Shown here in pieces: positions 34,229 to 42,983 of a DNA stretch of 64,000 bases. The notes below the pieces were generated by a model. That model made no database searches. It was not told the DNA's origin and saw only the letters and a program-made list of their open reading frames with translations. Position numbers and translations under genes: made by a program. The number at the start of each line of letters is the position of its first letter. The first letter of the stretch is position 1. Source of the DNA: Novosphingobium beihaiense (GTDB lineage Bacteria; Pseudomonadota; Alphaproteobacteria; Sphingomonadales; Sphingomonadaceae); the NCBI RefSeq assembly GCF_022832375.1, contig NZ_JALHLG010000005.1, positions 1 to 64,000 on the forward strand, read 5' to 3'.

Positions 34229-37078
34229 CTATTCAGGCACGGGCACGCCTTCTGGCAGGACCAGAACTTCCAGTCCGCCGCCGGGCGTGAGGTAACGCCG
34301 GGCCATGACTTCGACATCGGCGGGCGTCAGGGCGAGCAAGCGTTCCCGCGCTTTTTCGAAACGCGTGATGCGTTCGGCTTCGGTCTGCGCGCGGCCGGTC
34401 AGCGAGAGCCAGCCGCCATTGCTCTTGAGCGCGTTCTGCAGCGCTTCGAGCAGCGGCTGGCGCGCGCGCTGGAAGATGTCTTCGCTGACAGGCGCGGTGT
34501 TCAGCCCCGTCACGACCTTGCGGATTGCCGCGCGGGTGGCGTCAACGTCGGCCACGTCGATGGAGGCATTCACCGAGAACAGGCCGTATCCCTTCCAGTG
34601 GCGCGAAAGCGAACTGCTGGCGGAGGGCGAATAGGCCTTGCCCAGAGCCTCGCGCACTTCATCGATCAGTTCGACGCGCATGATCCGTTCGAGCATTTCC
34701 AGCGTGAGCGCGGCCACCGGATCGCTGTCATCGCGCGTGGGCCAGACGATCTGCAGCAGCGCTTGATCGGCTGCCCCGGTATGCCGGATTACGCGCGGGG
34801 AGCGGTTGTTCGTGAACGTGCGCGGGGGCTGGCTGTCGTAGCTGCGAAAGGCCGGTTCGCGCGGGGGCAGGGCGCCCAGCGTCTTGGCCACTAGGGCAAT
34901 GGCGCGATCCTCGTCGACATCGCCGACGATGCCCACTTCGATAGCGCCGTGGGCCAGCCGTCCACCGATGTCCTTGCGCAATTTGGCATAGGTCAGTTGG
35001 CGGTAGGCCTCTGCCGGTTGCAGGCTGAAGCGCGGGTCATTGTCCGAAATGATGGCGCCCAGATCGGCACGGAGGGCCGAAGCGGGCGTGGAGCGCAGCC
35101 GCGCGAAGTAGTTGTTCACCGACTGGCGGTATTGCACTTCGCCTTCCTTGCGGTAGCCGGGATCGGTGATCAGCGCGGTCATCAGATCGAGCTGCAGTTC
35201 CAGATCGGTTGGGGTAGTCCGGGCGCCGGAACGGAACGCAGCCTGTCCGCGCGAAAAATTGAGGTTCAGCGTGTGCCCGGCCAGGATCGAATCGAGATCG
35301 TCGCGGCTGTGCTGCCCAAGCCCGCCTTCATCAAGATAGGGCGCCATTTCACTGGCGAGCGGATCGGCCTTGGTATCGAGCATGTCGCCGCCGTCGATCG
35401 CGAGGCTGATCCGGACCGTATCCTTTTCGATGGCGGTGTGTTTGATGTTGAGCATCACCCCGTTGGCGAAACGCACTTCGCGGATGCCCAGTTCCGGTTC
35501 GCGGGTGTCGCTGGCGACGGTGCCCGGAGTGCCGAAGCTGGTATAGGCGAACTTGGCCGTGCTGGCGGCGGTTTCCCGGGCAATGGTCCCGCGCATGGCC
35601 TCTTGCCATGCGGTGCGCAGTGCTTCCTTGCCGCCCACCGGCGCGGCGCGGCCCTGAAAGCGGATCAGCGGCTGATTCAACGGCAGGGCTTCGCGCTTCA
35701 GGGCTGCCAGCACGGCTTGCGGCGTGACATGCGGTGCGAAAGCCTCAAAGCGTTGCAGCACCGATGCGGGGGTGGAGGGCACAAGGCCGTCATCCACGAG
35801 CGCCATCGCCGATGCTGCCAGCGCCGCGTTGGAGCGGGTCTGCGCGGAATTGGCCGCAGCGGTGATCGCGGCGCGCAACTCGGCAAGCTGTTCGGCCACT
35901 TCGCCAGCGGTAAACCCATGGGCAAGCGCGCGCCGGTATTCGCGGGCGGCCGCTTCCAGCCCGGCTTTCCACTTGCCATCCACGGTATCGACGATCAGCC
36001 GGGTGGCGCGGCCGGTTTCGAATACGTCGCCGGTCCCGAATCCGGCGCCGCGAAACGGCGGCTGGGCGCTGCGGGCCAGACGCTGCAAGCGGCGGTTGAC
36101 GATGGCATAGCCGACCGAGCGCAGCAGGTTCTGCTGCCGTTCGGCCACGGAATCGGGCCGGTCGAGATAGCGGCCGTTGCGCAGTACGGTCACGCGCTCG
36201 GACAGCGCGGGATCGATGTAGATCTCGGTGCGGTTCTTGTCCTTGGGGTCTACGGGGCCTGCATCGGGCTGTTCTTCCGCCGGGGCGGGGGCCCAGCCGT
36301 TGAAATGGCGTATGATGCCTGCCTCGACCGCGGCGGGATCGAAATCGCCCACCACTACCAGAGTGACATGGGCAGGCACGTATTCGCGTTTGTAGAACGC
36401 ACGCAGCGAAGCGCTGGTGGCAGCGTCCAGAGTTTCCCGGGTACCGATGGCGAACCGGTTGCCGTAACGCGCCCGGGGATAGAAGAAATGCGTGGAATCC
36501 ACGGCATTGCGGAAAGCCCAGGTGTTGCGATCGCGCATTTCCGACAGCACGACGCCGCGTTCGCGGTCCACCGCGCCTTGCGAGATGGTGAGATTGCTCG
36601 CCGTCTCGCGCATCAGCATCAGCGCGGTATCGAGCAGGGCCGGATCGTTGCGCGGCAGGTTCAGCTTGTAGACCGTCTGGTCGAAACTGGTGGAGGCGTT
36701 GGTGTCGGCGCCGAAGGCGAGCCCGTCGCGCTCCAGCAGCTTGACCATTTCCCCTTCGGGCACGCGCTTGGAGCCGTTGAAGGCCATGTGCTCCAGGAAA
36801 TGGGCATAGCCCTGTTCGCTGTCACTCTCGTCCAGAGATCCCACCGCCACGTCCATTCGCACCACGGCCGTGCCCTTGGGCGTGGCGTTGTGGCGGATGA
36901 TGTAGCGCATTCCGTTGGCGAGCTTGCCGAAACGGAAATCCGGATCGACGGGAATATCGCTTTTCTCGAAGGTCCAGCGAGGATCTTCAGGGTAGGTGGC
37001 GTGAGGGGAAGGGGTGGACCTCGCGGCGAGCGGCGCGGGTGCCAGCACGACGAGGAGGGCAATCAGGGAGGCTCTCAT
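34229..37078 (-). CDS. M16 family zinc metallopeptidase, exported
   Basis: 949 aa from ATG 37078, followed by a signal peptide (SLIALLVVLAPAPLAARS). The inverted zinc motif HFLEHMAF (His93, Glu96, His97) is intact, with the distal Glu expected in the VVLSEMRDRN region. Two pitrilysin halves are visible: the active half (FGKLANGMRYIIRHNATPKG) and an inactive half starting near LGIREVRFANGVMLNIKHTA. Single-chain M16B-type proteases of about 950 aa act in the periplasm on peptides. It is convergent with the lyase gene (7-base gap). Confidence 0.93.
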   Translation of the reverse strand: MRASLIALLVVLAPAPLAARSTPSPHATYPEDPRWTFEKSDIPVDPDFRFGKLANGMRYIIRHNATPKGTAVVRMDVAVGSLDESDSEQGYAHFLEHMAFNGSKRVPEGEMVKLLERDGLAFGADTNASTSFDQTVYKLNLPRNDPALLDTALMLMRETASNLTISQGAVDRERGVVLSEMRDRNTWAFRNAVDSTHFFYPRARYGNRFAIGTRETLDAATSASLRAFYKREYVPAHVTLVVVGDFDPAAVEAGIIRHFNGWAPAPAEEQPDAGPVDPKDKNRTEIYIDPALSERVTVLRNGRYLDRPDSVAERQQNLLRSVGYAIVNRRLQRLARSAQPPFRGAGFGTGDVFETGRATRLIVDTVDGKWKAGLEAAAREYRRALAHGFTAGEVAEQLAELRAAITAAANSAQTRSNAALAASAMALVDDGLVPSTPASVLQRFEAFAPHVTPQAVLAALKREALPLNQPLIRFQGRAAPVGGKEALRTAWQEAMRGTIARETAASTAKFAYTSFGTPGTVASDTREPELGIREVRFANGVMLNIKHTAIEKDTVRISLAIDGGDMLDTKADPLASEMAPYLDEGGLGQHSRDDLDSILAGHTLNLNFSRGQAAFRSGARTTPTDLELQLDLMTALITDPGYRKEGEVQYRQSVNNYFARLRSTPASALRADLGAIISDNDPRFSLQPAEAYRQLTYAKLRKDIGGRLAHGAIEVGIVGDVDEDRAIALVAKTLGALPPREPAFRSYDSQPPRTFTNNRSPRVIRHTGAADQALLQIVWPTRDDSDPVAALTLEMLERIMRVELIDEVREALGKAYSPSASSSLSRHWKGYGLFSVNASIDVADVDATRAAIRKVVTGLNTAPVSEDIFQRARQPLLEALQNALKSNGGWLSLTGRAQTEAERITRFEKARERLLALTPADVEVMARRYLTPGGGLEVLVLPEGVPVPE

Positions 37079-37130
37079 GGCGCAGGAGTGCCCGAGAGGG
37101 GCGCGCATAACAAGCGGTAACAAGAGAGAA

Positions 37131-37262
37131 AATCCTCCCTGTCCCCGCAGGGGATGGGGAGGAGGACCGCCCGCGCAGCGGGTAGTGGAGGGGGGTCAAA
37201 ACCCTTCCGTCATTCACTATGAGAATGCCACCTCCCCATTGGTTTCGCCAACAGGGAGGATT
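37131..37262. repeat. Dispersed MITE-like repeat, family B copy 1
   Basis: 132-bp element with terminal inverted repeats AATCCTCCCTGT (37131-37142) and ACAGGGAGGATT (37251-37262). The interior includes CCCGCGCAGCGGG and GGGGTCAAAACCCTTCCGTC. It is about 80 percent identical by eye to 57770-57899. It sits between the divergently facing upstream side of the M16 gene and the end of purC. Confidence 0.83.
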
Positions 37263-37268
37263 ATCCGT

Positions 37269-38051
37269 TTACTTGCCGCGCAGCTTGCGGTGCTTCGAGA
37301 GGTCGAAGACTTCGCTCGGACCGTTATCGTCCTGCAGCAGGCCGAGGCGGCGGGCCACTTCCTGATAGGCTTCTTCCTCGCCGCCCAGATCGCGGCGGAA
37401 GCGGTCCTTGTCGAGCTTTTCGCCTGTGTGCATGTCCCACAGGCGGCAGCCGTCGGGGCTGATCTCGTCGGCCAGGATCACGCGGCTGAAATCGCCGTCC
37501 CAGATGCGGCCGAATTCCAGCTTGAAGTCGATCAGGCGGATATCGATCGCCGCGAACATGCCGCACATGAAATCGTTCACGCGGATTGCCATGTCGGCGA
37601 TGTCCTGCATCTCGTCATGCCCGGCCCAGCCGAAGCAGCGGATGTGTTCCTCGGCGATCATCGGATCGCCCAGCGCATCGTCCTTGTAATAGTATTCGAT
37701 CAGCGTGTGCGGCAGCATGTCGCCTTCGGGAATGCCAAGGCGCTTGGAGATCGAACCGGCCGCCACGTTGCGCACCACGACTTCGATCGGGATGATCTCC
37801 ACCTGCCGCACGAGCTGTTCGCGCATGTTCAGGCGGCGGATGAAGTGGTTGGGCACGCCGATGTGATTGAGGCGCGTGAAAACATACTCGCTGATGCGGT
37901 TGTTGATGACGCCCTTGCCCTGGATCGTGCCTTTCTTCTGCGCGTTGAACGCAGTGGCATCGTCCTTGAAATACTGGATCAGCGTGCCGGGCTCCGGACC
38001 CTCGTAGAGGATCTTGGCCTTGCCTTCGTAGATCTGGCGGCGACGGGACAT
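37269..38051 (-). CDS. purC: SAICAR synthetase
   Basis: 260 aa. It joins aspartate to CAIR in purine synthesis. Signatures: [55 protein letters not shown], and the substrate motifs [20 protein letters not shown] and [20 protein letters not shown]. It is separated by 12 kb from purS-purQ, which are often next to purC in Alphaproteobacteria. The family B repeat lies 6 bases beyond its stop codon. Confidence 0.98.
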   Translation of the reverse strand: MSRRRQIYEGKAKILYEGPEPGTLIQYFKDDATAFNAQKKGTIQGKGVINNRISEYVFTRLNHIGVPNHFIRRLNMREQLVRQVEIIPIEVVVRNVAAGSISKRLGIPEGDMLPHTLIEYYYKDDALGDPMIAEEHIRCFGWAGHDEMQDIADMAIRVNDFMCGMFAAIDIRLIDFKLEFGRIWDGDFSRVILADEISPDGCRLWDMHTGEKLDKDRFRRDLGGEEEAYQEVARRLGLLQDDNGPSEVFDLSKHRKLRGK

Positions 38052-38221
38052 GGCTTTCGTCCTTCAAACGGCAAAAAGGGCAAGCCCCGGCCTGTCGAGT
38101 CTCGGGCGAGGGCTGGGCCGGGGAATTTTGGCGGCCATATAGTGAAAGCCGGATCAAAAGCAAACTGCGCTCTGTGTCATTTGGTGGACATGTGGCTTGC
38201 CTGCTGCCTATCAGGCCGGTC

Positions 38222-38809
38222 ATGAGCATTACTGTCACAGCCCTGACCGGGAGCCAGATTCTGGCCGCGATCGGCGATCTGGCCGAGCTGCGCATGACGG
38301 TCTTTGCCGAGTGGCCCTACCTCTACGATGGCGATGCGGCTTACGAAGCGGCGTACTTGCGCGAATTCACCGGTGCGCGGGACGGCATTCTTGTGGCGGC
38401 CCTCGATGGAGACAGACTGGTGGGCGCTGCCACGGCTTCCCCGATGGAGGCGCAGAAGGCTGAGTTCCGGGCGCCTTTCGAAGCACGCGGGCTCGATGTC
38501 TCGCGGCTGTTCTACTTCGGCGAATCCGTCTTGCTGCCTGCATACCGCGGGCAGGGCATTGGCCATGCCTTTTTCGATCACCGGGAAGCGCAGGCCCGGA
38601 AATGCGGGGCGGAGGCCGCGGTGTTCGCGGCTGTGGTGCGTCCTGTGGATCATCCGGACCGGCCGAAGGATTACGTCCCTCTGGACGGGTTCTGGCGCAA
38701 GCGGGGTTATGCGCCGATGGACGGCTTTGTCACGCAACTGGAATGGAAAGACCATCGGGATGCAGGCGAAACGCCAAAGCCGATGCAGTACTGGCTGCGG
38801 CGGTTTTAG
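38222..38809 (+). CDS. GNAT family N-acetyltransferase
   Basis: 195 aa from ATG 38222; an upstream in-frame ATG at 38174 lacks a ribosome-binding site. The acetyl-CoA motif is SVLLPAYRGQGIGHAFFDHR, preceded by strand LVGAATASPM and followed by AAVFAAVVRPVDHPDRPKDY. The substrate is unknown. Its stop overlaps the convergent stop of the phosphatase gene by 4 bases. Confidence 0.85.
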   Translation: MSITVTALTGSQILAAIGDLAELRMTVFAEWPYLYDGDAAYEAAYLREFTGARDGILVAALDGDRLVGAATASPMEAQKAEFRAPFEARGLDVSRLFYFGESVLLPAYRGQGIGHAFFDHREAQARKCGAEAAVFAAVVRPVDHPDRPKDYVPLDGFWRKRGYAPMDGFVTQLEWKDHRDAGETPKPMQYWLRRF

Positions 38810-39285
38810 GCCTGCTCCCGCTGAATCGTGCCGGTGAGGTGACGCGCGGCCTCGTGCACTTGCCGCCAGGTTTCCATGAACCCTTCCGCCCCGCCGAAAT
38901 AGGGATCGGCAACGTCTTGTCCGGCCATGCCGGGGATATGATCGAGCAGCAAGGAAAGGTGCGCACGCGGTGATGGTGGGGCGATCCGTTCAAGGTCGGC
39001 CAGGTTCTGGCTGTCCAGCGCGATGATCCGGTCGAAACGCGCGAAATCGCCTTGATCGACTTGCCGGGCCCGGTATCCGGTGATGTCGATCCCGTGGCGC
39101 AGGGCTTCCTTGCAGGCTCTGGGATCCGGCGGATTTCCGATGTGCCATGAGCCGGTGCCTGCGGAATCCACCAGCAGTTCCAGTCCCGCTTCCTGCGCCT
39201 GGTGGCGCAGCGCCGCTTCGGCAAGCGGGGAGCGGCAGATGTTGCCCAGGCAGACGAACAGAACCGAAGGAAGAGAAGTGGTCAT
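38806..39285 (-). CDS. Low-molecular-weight protein-tyrosine phosphatase
   Basis: 159 aa from ATG 39285. The P-loop VCLGNICRSP (nucleophile Cys12, Arg18) stands at the N-terminus and the general acid Asp is in VADPYFGG near the C-terminus. SAGTGSWHIGNPPDPRA is the usual second signature. It probably dephosphorylates tyrosine kinases or small phosphorylated substrates. No bacterial tyrosine kinase gene is adjacent. Confidence 0.94.
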   Translation of the reverse strand: MTTSLPSVLFVCLGNICRSPLAEAALRHQAQEAGLELLVDSAGTGSWHIGNPPDPRACKEALRHGIDITGYRARQVDQGDFARFDRIIALDSQNLADLERIAPPSPRAHLSLLLDHIPGMAGQDVADPYFGGAEGFMETWRQVHEAARHLTGTIQREQA

Positions 39286-39560
39286 GCCTGCTTCTCTAGC
39301 CGCGCGCATTCCCGGCGTCATCAGGCTGTTCGGCAGTATGGCATGCTTATCGCTTGTTTAACCAATAGGGTGCGAAAAGAGCCAAGCGCGGAAGGGGGCG
39401 CATACAGCGGGCGCCGACTTTTTCGGTAAAGTTTCATTAACGCAAGCTCCCAAGGCTTTGTCGACCATTGTCAGTCAATGTCGTGGGTAATTCGTTAAGG
39501 GGTTGGCGATATCCTTCCGCAAAATCGGCCGATTTTTCACCGGACTAGCGTGGTTAACCG

Positions 39561-41552
39561 ATGCAGACAGTCAAAGGCTTTCTGAGCCGCCTGACCCGCG
39601 ATACTGCGGGTAATATCCTGCCCTTGGCGGCAGTAGGTGTGGTCGTGGCTGCTGCAATCGTCGGTTCGGCGATCGATATGAGCCAGGCCTACCGTGTCGA
39701 CAACCGTCTGCAGGCTGCTTGCGACGCGGCCGTGCTGGCAGGGCGGCACGCGGTGACCACCAATGGCTTCGACAACACGGCGAAGACGGCGGCCGAAAAC
39801 TTCTTCGCCACCAACTACAGCGACGATGTCGAACACACGACGGGGACAGCGTTTGTGCCGACGTCGGACGACAACGGCGTAACGGTGAAGGGTGTTGCGA
39901 CGACGACCTATTCCACGCTGGTCATGCGGCTGTTTGGCTATAACACGATCCCGCTGTCGGCTTCGTGCACATCATCGATGGGCGTTGGCAATTCGGACGT
40001 GGTGCTGGTGCTCGATAACACCGGGTCCATGGATTACGACCTGACTGACGGACAGACCCGTCTTCAGGCGCTGCAGGCCGCGATGAAGAACTTCTATACG
40101 ACGCTCTCCACTGCCACTTCGGGGTCCAACGCGCGCATCCGTTACGGCTTTGTGCCGTACAGCACGACAGTGAATGTGGGGCATCTGCTTTACGATCAGA
40201 ATCCGGACATGATCGCGGACAAGCACACCTATTCGTCGCGGAAGGCTGTGTACAAGACCGTCGTTACCGATGATCCGACGTACAGTAATGAGCAAACCGG
40301 CAGCAGTTGGGTGGATTACTCCGGTGGAAGCGGTTGGTACTGGCAGCAAAGTTCCTGCGAGGCAGACCTTCCAGCAGCGGGAGGAGCCTATGCCGACTAT
40401 GGCTCTTCAAGCACCTCGGACTCTTCGACGAGCACTAACAGTTCTGGCCAGACGGTAACGGTCGAAACGGTCACACAGCAGCAACGCCAGACAGCGGCTG
40501 CGCAGTGTGTGTCCCGTACCGGGTATTACTATGGCGGATCGTATACGTATTATATTATTCAGGTGAAATACAATACGCGTGACAAAACTGCGGTCACTAC
40601 GACGACATATGGCTATGAAGCCGGTGCAGGCAGCGTGTTCGATCACTTTGATTACATGCCGGTTGAATACGACACCAGCACGTACAAGACCTTTGCATCG
40701 GTTACAACGCCGACTGGTGATGCCTGGAGCGGCGCAAGCCAACCAGGTATGGTGACTTCGACCTGGAATGGTTGCATCCACGAACGCAAGACCGCGGCCG
40801 AATCGGCGAGCAATTTCAGCTACTCGTCCCTCTTCGGGGTTTCTCCATCTGATGCGCTTGATATCGATATCGACACCGCACCCGACGTAAATGACGACGA
40901 TACAAAGTGGGCACCGATGTGGCCGCAGATCGTCTATCAGCGGAGTGTCAGGACAGGGACGGACTATTGGGGCAATCCGACCTATACCGAGACTACCGGC
41001 ATAGGCGACAGTGGCAGACGGGCTTCTTCTCCTTGCCCTGTTCGCGCTCAGGGGCTGAAGTCTATGAGCAAGGATGCCTTCGATGACTATGCGGATTCGC
41101 TCAACGCCACGGGTAACACGTATCTCGACATCGGCATGATCTGGGGCGGGCGCCTGCTTTCGCCGAATGGCATCTTTTCGAGCACCGTCAACGAAGCGCC
41201 CTCAAACGGCGGTAAAGTGTCACGCCACATCGTGTTCATGACCGATGGTGTTATGCAACCGAACAACTCGATCAATGAGGCCTGGGGGCTGGAATGGTGG
41301 GACCGTAAGGTCACCGATGACGGCAGCAGCAACGATACCGCGCGCCACACTGCCCGCTTCCTGACGGCCTGCTCGGCGATCAAGTCCAAGGGGATCCGGA
41401 TCTGGGTGATTGCGTTCACCTCGGGCCTGTCGAACGATCTGAAGACCTGCGCGTCGGACGACAGTTCGTTTACGGCCAGCGACGCGGGCGAACTCAACAA
41501 GGCGTTCCAGGAAATCGCCAAGCAGGTCGGCGAACTGCGAGTGACGTCCTGA
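39561..41552 (+). CDS. TadG-like protein with von Willebrand factor A domain
   Basis: 663 aa. The N-terminus has a Tad-type pseudopilin-like helix (RDTAGNILPLAAVGVVVAAA, then IVGSAIDMSQAYRV). A VWA domain starts with the metal site VVLVLDNTGSMD near residue 150 and resumes at SRHIVFMTDGVMQPNN and IRIWVIAFTSGL. Between them, about residues 240-400, is an insert rich in Ser, Thr, Tyr and Gly with lower GC and several Cys. It is probably surface-exposed, anchored by the N-terminal helix. The TGA overlaps the next ATG (TGATG). Confidence 0.9.
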   Translation: MQTVKGFLSRLTRDTAGNILPLAAVGVVVAAAIVGSAIDMSQAYRVDNRLQAACDAAVLAGRHAVTTNGFDNTAKTAAENFFATNYSDDVEHTTGTAFVPTSDDNGVTVKGVATTTYSTLVMRLFGYNTIPLSASCTSSMGVGNSDVVLVLDNTGSMDYDLTDGQTRLQALQAAMKNFYTTLSTATSGSNARIRYGFVPYSTTVNVGHLLYDQNPDMIADKHTYSSRKAVYKTVVTDDPTYSNEQTGSSWVDYSGGSGWYWQQSSCEADLPAAGGAYADYGSSSTSDSSTSTNSSGQTVTVETVTQQQRQTAAAQCVSRTGYYYGGSYTYYIIQVKYNTRDKTAVTTTTYGYEAGAGSVFDHFDYMPVEYDTSTYKTFASVTTPTGDAWSGASQPGMVTSTWNGCIHERKTAAESASNFSYSSLFGVSPSDALDIDIDTAPDVNDDDTKWAPMWPQIVYQRSVRTGTDYWGNPTYTETTGIGDSGRRASSPCPVRAQGLKSMSKDAFDDYADSLNATGNTYLDIGMIWGGRLLSPNGIFSSTVNEAPSNGGKVSRHIVFMTDGVMQPNNSINEAWGLEWWDRKVTDDGSSNDTARHTARFLTACSAIKSKGIRIWVIAFTSGLSNDLKTCASDDSSFTASDAGELNKAFQEIAKQVGELRVTS

Positions 41553-42169
41553 TGGCCGTTGCGCTGCCATCGAAGGGGCGTCTGCGCCGGTGCCTTGCGG
41601 AACTGCGCAAGGCCCGGGACGGCGCGGCGATCGTCGAATTCGCATTGGCCGCGCCGGTGTTCCTGATGGCGCTGATCGGCATCTTCGACGTCGGATACAT
41701 GGCCTACGCGACGGCTGTCTTGCATGGTGCGGTGCAGCAGGCAGGGCGCAGTTCCTCGCTGGAAACCGGCGATACCTCGGCAGCCGATGCCTATGTCACA
41801 GGGGTCGTGCAGACGGTTCTTCCCGGCGCCAAAGTGACGACATCGCGCAAGAGCTATTTCGATTTCAGCAACATCGCACGGCCGGAGGCATGGAACGATG
41901 CCAACAACAACGGCAGATGCGATAACGGCGAGAGCTATACCGACGAGAACGACAACGGCCAATGGGATGCCGATGTGGGCAAATCGGGCAACGGCGGGGC
42001 CAGCGATGTGGTGGTCTATACTGTGGACGTCACGTATGATCCCATCTTCCCGAACCCGTTCCTCGACGGATCGAACGGAAAGCGCAGCCTGAGCGCGTCG
42101 ACGGTAAAGAAAAACCAGCCTTTCGCGAACCAGAACGCGCTCGGCTCTTCCGCCGGGACATGCGACTGA
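41552..42169 (+). CDS. TadE-like protein with calcium-binding-type loop
   Basis: 205 aa. The N-terminal TadE signature is ARDGAAIVEFALAAPVFLMA with the hydrophobic helix after it. Residues about 113-140 (NDANNNGRCDNGESYTDEND, then NGQWDAD) contain two D-x-N-x-G-x-type loops like EF-hand or dockerin calcium sites. It is translationally coupled at both ends (TGATG with the gene before and after). Likely a minor pseudopilin of a Tad-type apparatus whose motor genes are not in this window. Confidence 0.88.
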   Translation: MAVALPSKGRLRRCLAELRKARDGAAIVEFALAAPVFLMALIGIFDVGYMAYATAVLHGAVQQAGRSSSLETGDTSAADAYVTGVVQTVLPGAKVTTSRKSYFDFSNIARPEAWNDANNNGRCDNGESYTDENDNGQWDADVGKSGNGGASDVVVYTVDVTYDPIFPNPFLDGSNGKRSLSASTVKKNQPFANQNALGSSAGTCD

Positions 42170-42825
42170 TGCGTGCGCTGAAAGCCGTCCTCCGCCGTTT
42201 ACGGCGCGATACGCGCGGCATCTCGCTGGTGGAGCTTGCCGTCGCGATGCCGGTCATGCTTTCGCTGGGGCTTTACGGCACCGAAGTGGCTTACATGACG
42301 GTGGTCAACATGGAAGTCAGCCAGATCGCGATTTCGGTGGCGGACAATGCCTCGCGCCTTGGCCAGACAGACAACACGTCGGTGATGCCGACCGTCAACG
42401 AAACGCAGATCGATTCGGTGATGGCGGGTGCGTTGGTTGAGGGGAACTCGTTCGATTTCAACGCGCACGGGCGGATCATCCTCTCCAGCCTGGAGATGAA
42501 TAAAGACACGCGGCAACAGTACATCCACTGGCAGCGTTGCAGCGGGGATCTTGGGGTCGGGTCCGCTTATGGCACGGCCGGGACGACGCTGGCCGGGATG
42601 GGGCCAGCCGCTCATCTGATCAAGGCACCCGATAGCAGCACCGCCGTGATGTTCGTGGAGGTCTATTACAATTATCAGCCTCTGTTCGGGAACGTGTTCG
42701 TGAAGAACACCATGTTTCACCGTGAAGCGACCTTCATCGTCAGGGATAACAGGAATCTGACGCCGAACGGTTCGCCAGACGGTATCACCGCAGGGTCAAG
42801 CGCGCCCAAGTCGCATTGCAGCTGA
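42169..42825 (+). CDS. TadE-like pilus assembly protein
   Basis: 218 aa from the ATG at 42169 that overlaps the previous stop (TGATG); an ATG at 42160 would add 3 residues. The TadE motif is RDTRGISLVELAVAMPVMLS with the following hydrophobic stretch. The C-terminal part has FVEVYYNYQPLFGNVFVKN, as in TadE-like minor pseudopilins. Last gene of the coupled triad; no tadA/tadB/tadC or prepilin peptidase genes are next to it. Confidence 0.88.
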   Translation: MRALKAVLRRLRRDTRGISLVELAVAMPVMLSLGLYGTEVAYMTVVNMEVSQIAISVADNASRLGQTDNTSVMPTVNETQIDSVMAGALVEGNSFDFNAHGRIILSSLEMNKDTRQQYIHWQRCSGDLGVGSAYGTAGTTLAGMGPAAHLIKAPDSSTAVMFVEVYYNYQPLFGNVFVKNTMFHREATFIVRDNRNLTPNGSPDGITAGSSAPKSHCS

Positions 42826-42983
42826 TTTCGCGGGACTGACTGATGGGCGCCTCTGAAACGGCCAGTCCTGCGCCGCGTTCGCCGTGCGAAAAACTTTATG
42901 CCATGGGGCGACAAGTCGCCCGGGGTGCCGCCGCGTAAGCTGCTGCCACAGGTATAGCGTTCTTGCACGAAAAGGATCCGTTC

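Noticed and set aside
34949..37120. 723-codon plus-strand frame opposite the M16 protease
   Set aside because: Antisense shadow; the minus strand has an intact HFLEHMAF zinc motif and signal peptide.
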